From the NCBI GenBank assembly GCA_017625615.1, contig JAGAKP010000022.1, positions 1 through 51,201 on the forward strand: DNA of 51,201 nt, given 5' to 3'. Under the pieces are notes generated by a model. It ran no database searches and had not been told where the DNA came from. It saw only the letters and a list, made by a program, of their open reading frames with translations. This DNA comes from Clostridia bacterium. Its GTDB lineage: Bacteria > Bacillota > Clostridia > Oscillospirales > CAG-382. Shown one piece after another: positions 47,747 through 51,201 of the stretch (the first letter of the stretch is position 1; the number at the start of each line of letters is the position of its first letter). Made by a program: the position numbers and the translations under genes.

Positions 47747-47841
47747 ACGAGAAACGATGAACGAATGGTTGATTTTTGTCCTCGCGGACAAAAATCTTCC
47801 GAACCTTTTCACTATTCACTATTCACTCTTCACTTTTCCAT
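47733..47841. repeat. Heptamer-hairpin island 22
   Basis: ACGAGAA/ACGATGA heptamers supply the rarA stop. ATGGTT, class I hairpin GATTTTTGTCC-TCGC-GGACAAAAATC (47771-47796), CTTCCGAACC, TTMACTY-type heptamers (TTCACTA, TTCACTC) up to the shared terminator. Confidence 0.85.
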
Positions 47842-47842
47842 T

Positions 47843-47885
47843 AAAAAAATCCCGTGGTTTTAAAACCACGGGATTTATTTTTTTA
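47843..47885. terminator. Bidirectional terminator
   Basis: AAATCCCGTGGTTTT / AAAACCACGGGATTT stem flanked by A- and T-runs, between the convergent rarA and small membrane protein genes. Confidence 0.9.
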
Positions 47886-47891
47886 AAAAGC

Positions 47892-48149
47892 TTATTCCTT
47901 TATCATCTTGGGCCAGCCCTTATCAAGGGTGCCGAGCTTGGACTGGAATTCTTCCTCTGTCATCTTGAGAACGTCGATACCGAGAAGGATACCGAATACG
48001 GTGTTGATGATAGCAACTACCTGTCCGAAGAAGGGGATGCAGCAGAGAACTATTCTGATGATGCCTGCCTTGGTCTGACCCTGCATAAAGCAAGGAACGC
48101 CAACGGAATTGAAAAGGATAGCCATAACGCCGAAAAGTGTCTTGTTCAT
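47892..48149 (-). CDS. Small TM2-like membrane protein
   Basis: 85 residues with two helices: LFGVMAILFNSVGVPCFMQGQTKAG and IIRIVLCCIPFFGQVVAIINTVFGILLGIDVL. The turn and the later GIDVL-x-M resemble short TM2-domain proteins of Firmicutes. The C-terminus (TEEEFQSKLGTLDKGWPKMIKE) is cytosolic. AAGGAG precedes ATG 48149 and a strong promoter lies upstream. Function unknown. Confidence 0.8.
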   Translation of the reverse strand: MNKTLFGVMAILFNSVGVPCFMQGQTKAGIIRIVLCCIPFFGQVVAIINTVFGILLGIDVLKMTEEEFQSKLGTLDKGWPKMIKE

Positions 48150-48184
48150 AATATGTACTCCTTAAATTATTTTTGTATGTATAT

Positions 48185-48213
48185 ATTATATATATAAATG
48201 TATAAAATGTCAA
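48185..48213 (-). promoter_or_regulatory. Promoter of the small membrane protein gene
   Basis: Minus strand TTGACA (48213-48208), 17-base spacer, TATAAT (48190-48185). A TATAAT at 48242-48247 on the plus strand probably serves nusB; its -35 is unclear. Confidence 0.75.
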
Positions 48214-48285
48214 CATTTATTTAATTTTGTTTTTACCGTGATATAATGAACTGTTAAAATTTATCCTTTTTACAGGAGAAAAGCT

Positions 48286-48672
48286 ATGACAAGACGTGAA
48301 TCCCGTGAGGCGGCGCTTTGCCTCATATACGAGCAATCCTTTTCACCCGAAATAAGCACCGATGAGATCATCGAAAAGGCGAAGGAAATACGCGAGGAAA
48401 AAATTTCCGAATTTGCAAAGCAGCTTTTTAACGGCGTTTGCGAAAAAAAGCAGAATATCGACCTGCGCATAACCTCCTCGGCGGAAAATTGGTCTATTGA
48501 CAGAATATCCCGCGTGTCCCTTTCCATCATCCGCCTTGCCGCATACGAGATACTCTATGCAGGCACCGAAAAGCAGATCGCCGTTAACGAAGCACTGGAG
48601 CTGGCGAGAAAGTATGACGATGAAAAGTCGGTTTCCTTCATAAACGGAGTACTTGCGGGAATTATTAATTAA
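48286..48672 (+). CDS. nusB: Transcription antitermination factor NusB
   Basis: 128 residues, all-helical NusB fold: RRESREAALCLIYEQSFSP at the start, SAENWSIDRISRVSLSIIRLAAYEILYAGTEKQIAVNEALELARKY (the family signature) and SFINGVLAGI at the end. It acts with NusE on rRNA transcription. CAGGAG precedes ATG 48286. The stop leads into an island; xseA follows 320 bases later. Confidence 0.95.
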   Translation: MTRRESREAALCLIYEQSFSPEISTDEIIEKAKEIREEKISEFAKQLFNGVCEKKQNIDLRITSSAENWSIDRISRVSLSIIRLAAYEILYAGTEKQIAVNEALELARKYDDEKSVSFINGVLAGIIN

Positions 48673-48741
48673 TGAGAAATGAGAAATGAGTAAACCACCC
48701 CAAGAAACCTTTGGTTTCTCGGGGACCCCGGAATGAGAAAC
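48672..48741. repeat. Heptamer-H40 island 23
   Basis: AATGAGA/AATGAGT heptamers from the nusB stop, H40 variant CCACCCC-a-AGAAACC/GGTTTCT-CGGGG-ACCCCGG (48695-48731, same as island 6), one heptamer. No class I hairpin. Confidence 0.85.
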
Positions 48742-48747
48742 ATTAAG

Positions 48748-48960
48748 TCACCCCTGCGGGGTGAGTTACATGCGCTTTTGCAAGCGCGTTACATGCGCCC
48801 CGAAACGGAGCGCGTTACATGTCGCGAAGAACTCGCGACGTAATGGAAAAAATCCGCGTGCGGATTTTTACCGAAACGTTGCGCTGATGCGCAACATGTC
48901 ACGCACCGATAGGTGCATGTAGCGCACCGACAGGTGCATGTCACGCACTCGAAGAGTGCC
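48748..48960. repeat. Hairpin train 3 (eight hairpins, both orientations)
   Basis: First half with spacer GTTACAT: TCACCCC/GGGGTGA (48748-48764), GCGCTT/AAGCGC (48772-48787), GCGC-CCG/CGG-GCGC (48795-48813), GTCGCGA/TCGCGAC (48821-48839). A leader AAAATCCGC/GCGGATTTT follows (48848-48868). Second half with spacer ATGTCAC/ATGTAGC: GTTGCGC/GCGCAAC (48878-48895), GCACC/GGTGC twice (48903-48916, 48924-48937), GCACTC/GAGTGC (48945-48959). It ends 20 bases before the xseA ribosome site, so it is probably transcribed as part of a leader. Confidence 0.85.
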
Positions 48961-48991
48961 TTTCATTCATCATTAGCTTTGGAGTTTTACT

Positions 48992-50182
48992 TTGGAACAA
49001 AGAGCCATTACAGTCACTCAATTAAATAATTATATTAAAGGCATACTCGAAAACATACCGCCCTTGAAGGATATTTACGTAAAGGGTGAGATAAGCAATT
49101 ATTCTCCCAACCGCACGGGGCACGTATTTTTCACCCTTAAGGACGAGGGAAGCCTTATTCCCGCGGTTATGTTCAAGTACGACCTTTCACAGATAACCTT
49201 CAAGCCCGAAAACGGCATGAAGGTAATTTGCCGCGGAAGAATAAGCGCCTATACGGCGCAGGGAAAATATCAGCTTTACGTAAGCGAGATGACACCCGAC
49301 GGAATAGGAAGTCTGTACATCGCCTTTGAGCAGTTAAAGCAAAAGCTTGCGGAAGAAGGCTTGTTTGACGAAAGATACAAAAAGCCAATACCGAAAATTC
49401 CCCTTCATATCGGCATAATTACCGCGCCCACGGGTGCTGCGGTGCGGGATATGATAACCGTTACCCGCAGACGTTTTCCCGCGGCGGAGATACGCTTGTA
49501 CCCCTCTTTGGTGCAGGGCGAAAACGCACCTGCCGACCTGATAAAGGCACTGGATTTTTTTGATAAAGAGGGTAAATGCGACGTTATAATTATCGGCAGA
49601 GGGGGCGGAAGCCTTGAGGATCTCTGGGCGTTCAACAACGAAGCCCTTGCAAGAAGAATATTCGCCTGCCGAATACCCGTAATAAGCGCAGTGGGACACG
49701 AGACCGACTTTACCATAGCGGATTTCGTGGCGGACAAGCGCGCACCCACGCCGTCAGCGGCGGCGGAGATCGCGGTGCCCGACGCCAATAACACCAAGCG
49801 CCAGCTTGCAAACGTGGCAAAGCGGCTTGAAGCCCTTATGAGCGTATATATAAAAGACAGAAGATCGCGGCTTAAGGACCTTGCATCCTCGCGGGCGATG
49901 ACGGTGCCCCGCAGTGCCATTGACGAAAAGCGGCTTAACCTTACGAACCTTGATAACCGCTTGTGCAGAAGCGCGGAAAACCTGCTTATGCGGTCCCGCG
50001 CGAGGACGGATACCATTTCCGCGCGGCTTACGTCACTTAACCCCCTTGCTATTCTTGCAAGAGGCTACGGCGCCGCCTTCGATAAGGACGGCAAAGTTAT
50101 TAAAAGCGTTACCCAACTACAAAGCGGAGACGTGTTTACGCTCCGTTTATCCGACGGAGAACTGGAGGCAATAAAAAAATGA
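48992..50182 (+). CDS. xseA: Exodeoxyribonuclease VII large subunit
   Basis: 396 residues from a TTG start at 48992 with GGAG seven bases upstream. N-terminal OB fold (TVTQLNNYIKGILENIPPLKDIYVKGEISNY, HVFFTLKDEGSLIPAVMF), catalytic domain with GIITAPTGAAVRDMITV, IIGRGGGSLEDLWAFN, SAVGHETDFTIADFVADKRAPTPSAAAE, then a helical region and the C-terminal GYGAAFDKDGKVIKS. It degrades single-stranded DNA with XseB. Overlaps xseB by four bases (ATGA). Confidence 0.96.
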   Translation: MEQRAITVTQLNNYIKGILENIPPLKDIYVKGEISNYSPNRTGHVFFTLKDEGSLIPAVMFKYDLSQITFKPENGMKVICRGRISAYTAQGKYQLYVSEMTPDGIGSLYIAFEQLKQKLAEEGLFDERYKKPIPKIPLHIGIITAPTGAAVRDMITVTRRRFPAAEIRLYPSLVQGENAPADLIKALDFFDKEGKCDVIIIGRGGGSLEDLWAFNNEALARRIFACRIPVISAVGHETDFTIADFVADKRAPTPSAAAEIAVPDANNTKRQLANVAKRLEALMSVYIKDRRSRLKDLASSRAMTVPRSAIDEKRLNLTNLDNRLCRSAENLLMRSRARTDTISARLTSLNPLAILARGYGAAFDKDGKVIKSVTQLQSGDVFTLRLSDGELEAIKK

Positions 50183-50403
50183 CCGAAAAGGAATATACCT
50201 TTGAGCAGGCGCTTGCCCGCCTTGAAGAAATTGTGAGAGGACTTGAAAACGGTTCACTTCCTCTTGATAAATCCATTGAGCTTTTTGAGGAAGGCAACGC
50301 TTTGGTAAAGCTTTGCACCGAAAAGCTTGATACTGCCGAGCAAAAGGTGAGAATACTCACCGAAAGTGCAACCGGTGTTACCGAGGAGAATTTCAATGCG
50401 TAG
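50179..50403 (+). CDS. xseB: Exodeoxyribonuclease VII small subunit
   Basis: 74 residues. YTFEQALARLEEIVRGLENGSLPLDKSIELFEEGNALVKLCTEKLDTAEQKV is the full family pattern. Several copies bind the XseA C-terminus. Overlaps xseA and ispA. Confidence 0.95.
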   Translation: MTEKEYTFEQALARLEEIVRGLENGSLPLDKSIELFEEGNALVKLCTEKLDTAEQKVRILTESATGVTEENFNA

Positions 50404-51201
50404 AGCGGCGGCTTTAAAAACAAACGAATTTCTGGATAAATTTTTGTCCTGCGACGGGAAGGCGCCCTATAAAAAGCTGTACGATTCCATGAATTATTCG
50501 GTTTCCGCAGGGGGAAAGCGTATCCGCCCATATCTGTGCGCCGAGTTTTACAGTATGCTTTCGGGCAACGCCGACATAACGCCCGCCATTCCCTACTGCG
50601 CGGCGGTGGAGATGGTGCATACGTCGTCGCTGATACACGACGACCTGCCCGCAATGGACAACGACGTGCTCCGCAGAGGAATGCCCACAAACCACGTAAA
50701 ATTCGGTGAAGCCACCGCGATTCTGGCGGGGGATACTCTGCTGCTTAAGGCTTGCGCCGCGGCGGCGACCAACAAATATATGTCCCACGAAACCAACGTG
50801 AAGGCGGTGGAAATGGTTACCCGCAAGGCGTGCGGTATGATGGCGGGACAGCAAATAGACCTGATATCATCGACATTTTCTTCCACCGAGGCAGATCTTA
50901 TACGGCTTCAGTCCTTAAAGACGGGGTGTCTGCTTTCACTTTCCTGTATGCTGGGCGCGCTGGCGGCGGGAAAAAGCACCGATGCCGCAGAGGATTTCGG
51001 CTACGTGTACGGACTGCTTTTCCAGATAACCGACGATCTTCTTGATTCACAGCCCAACAGCGAAACGGGCAAGACCGGCGGCAAGGACGAAAGAGATCAT
51101 AAGGCGACCTTCGTAACTCTATTGGGACGTGAAAAAGCCGAAAAAAAGGCGGACGAATTGCTGAAAGGCGCGCTTGCCACCCTTAACCGCTTCCCCGAGG
51201 G
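50396..51201 (+). CDS. ispA: Polyprenyl (farnesyl) diphosphate synthase, C-terminus cut
   Basis: 268 residues before the window edge. Short-chain prenyl synthase: GGKRIRPYLC, first Asp-rich motif HDDLPAMDND with RRGMPTNH, FGEATAILAGD, a KTGCLL segment and second motif ITDDLLD followed by GKTGGKD. It makes farnesyl or geranylgeranyl diphosphate from IPP and DMAPP; the second residue before the first Asp motif (Thr/Ser) fits C15 or C20 product. ATG 50396 overlaps the xseB end, GGAG upstream. The conserved xseA-xseB-ispA operon. Confidence 0.93.
   Translation, partial: MRRAAALKTNEFLDKFLSCDGKAPYKKLYDSMNYSVSAGGKRIRPYLCAEFYSMLSGNADITPAIPYCAAVEMVHTSSLIHDDLPAMDNDVLRRGMPTNHVKFGEATAILAGDTLLLKACAAAATNKYMSHETNVKAVEMVTRKACGMMAGQQIDLISSTFSSTEADLIRLQSLKTGCLLSLSCMLGALAAGKSTDAAEDFGYVYGLLFQITDDLLDSQPNSETGKTGGKDERDHKATFVTLLGREKAEKKADELLKGALATLNRFPE

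Noticed and set aside
48748-48960. Integron attC array
   Set aside because: There are no gene cassettes or integrase, and the stems are too short and lack the R/L box pattern.

Overview
The window looks like chromosomal DNA from an anaerobic, low-to-mid GC Clostridia lineage, probably a gut Oscillospiraceae/Ruminococcaceae-type organism. The gene set supports this: ScpA/ScpB with an M50 protease, a YtfJ-type sporulation protein, TIGR02206 and TIGR04086 membrane proteins, a DUF512 radical-SAM protein, RNase Y-YmdB, an XseA/XseB/IspA cluster, and surface proteins with Ser/Glu stalks and C-terminal membrane anchors. The assignment rests on gene content only.

Layout. 1-1.9 kb: the start of a large secreted protein, a SLOG-like protein and a divergent XRE regulator. 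1.9-5.6 kb: ychF and a surface GH10-like protein. 6.2-10.4 kb (minus): M29 aminopeptidase, yajC, ymdB and RNase Y. 10.8-16.5 kb (minus): an exporter module of two zinc-ribbon ABC proteins and a DUF1854 protein, split by a broken REP-type Y1 transposase (RAYT). 16.8-20.8 kb: hom, tRNA-Glu(CTC) on the minus strand, an AI-2E family permease and an anchored surface protein. 20.9-24.9 kb: a second RAYT, membrane proteins, an ATPase and a nucleotidyltransferase. 25-27.3 kb (minus): a cobalamin-riboswitch operon (DUF4430 lipoprotein plus an S-component-like membrane protein) and a Fic protein under a four-site operator. 27.6-37.2 kb: gpmI, M50 protease, scpAB, DUF2953, ytfJ, rluB, yhbY, yqeK, rsfS, leuS. 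38-51.2 kb: an orphan response regulator, malQ, trmK, yceD-rpmF, DUF512, der, plsY, rarA, nusB, xseAB, ispA (cut by the window end).

The unusual part lies between the genes. About 23 intergenic islands, roughly one per 2.3 kb, share one architecture: a tandem heptamer array (AYGAKRA), a perfect hairpin, then the same heptamers inverted. The outer part of the hairpin stem is constant. The inner part differs from island to island, yet both arms always change together. Islands often start at a stop codon or a terminator T-run and end just before the Shine-Dalgarno of the next gene. Four further hairpin families occur with them: a 40-bp element here called H40, a CGTAGGGG-type palindrome, a TTTAGC...GCGTCGCATT insert, and 'hairpin trains' (strings of different small hairpins joined by a constant 7-bp spacer).

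The two RAYT genes are the obvious candidate mobilisers. One carries a clean 40-bp H40 insertion at a reconstructible site. Both carry CGTAGGGG palindromes inside their reading frames. The second ends in codons supplied by H40. Together these suggest a multi-family, structure-conserving repeat system, possibly REPIN/BIME-like, acting in operons as RNA or as single-stranded DNA. I know no described family with this combination, but no database search was possible.
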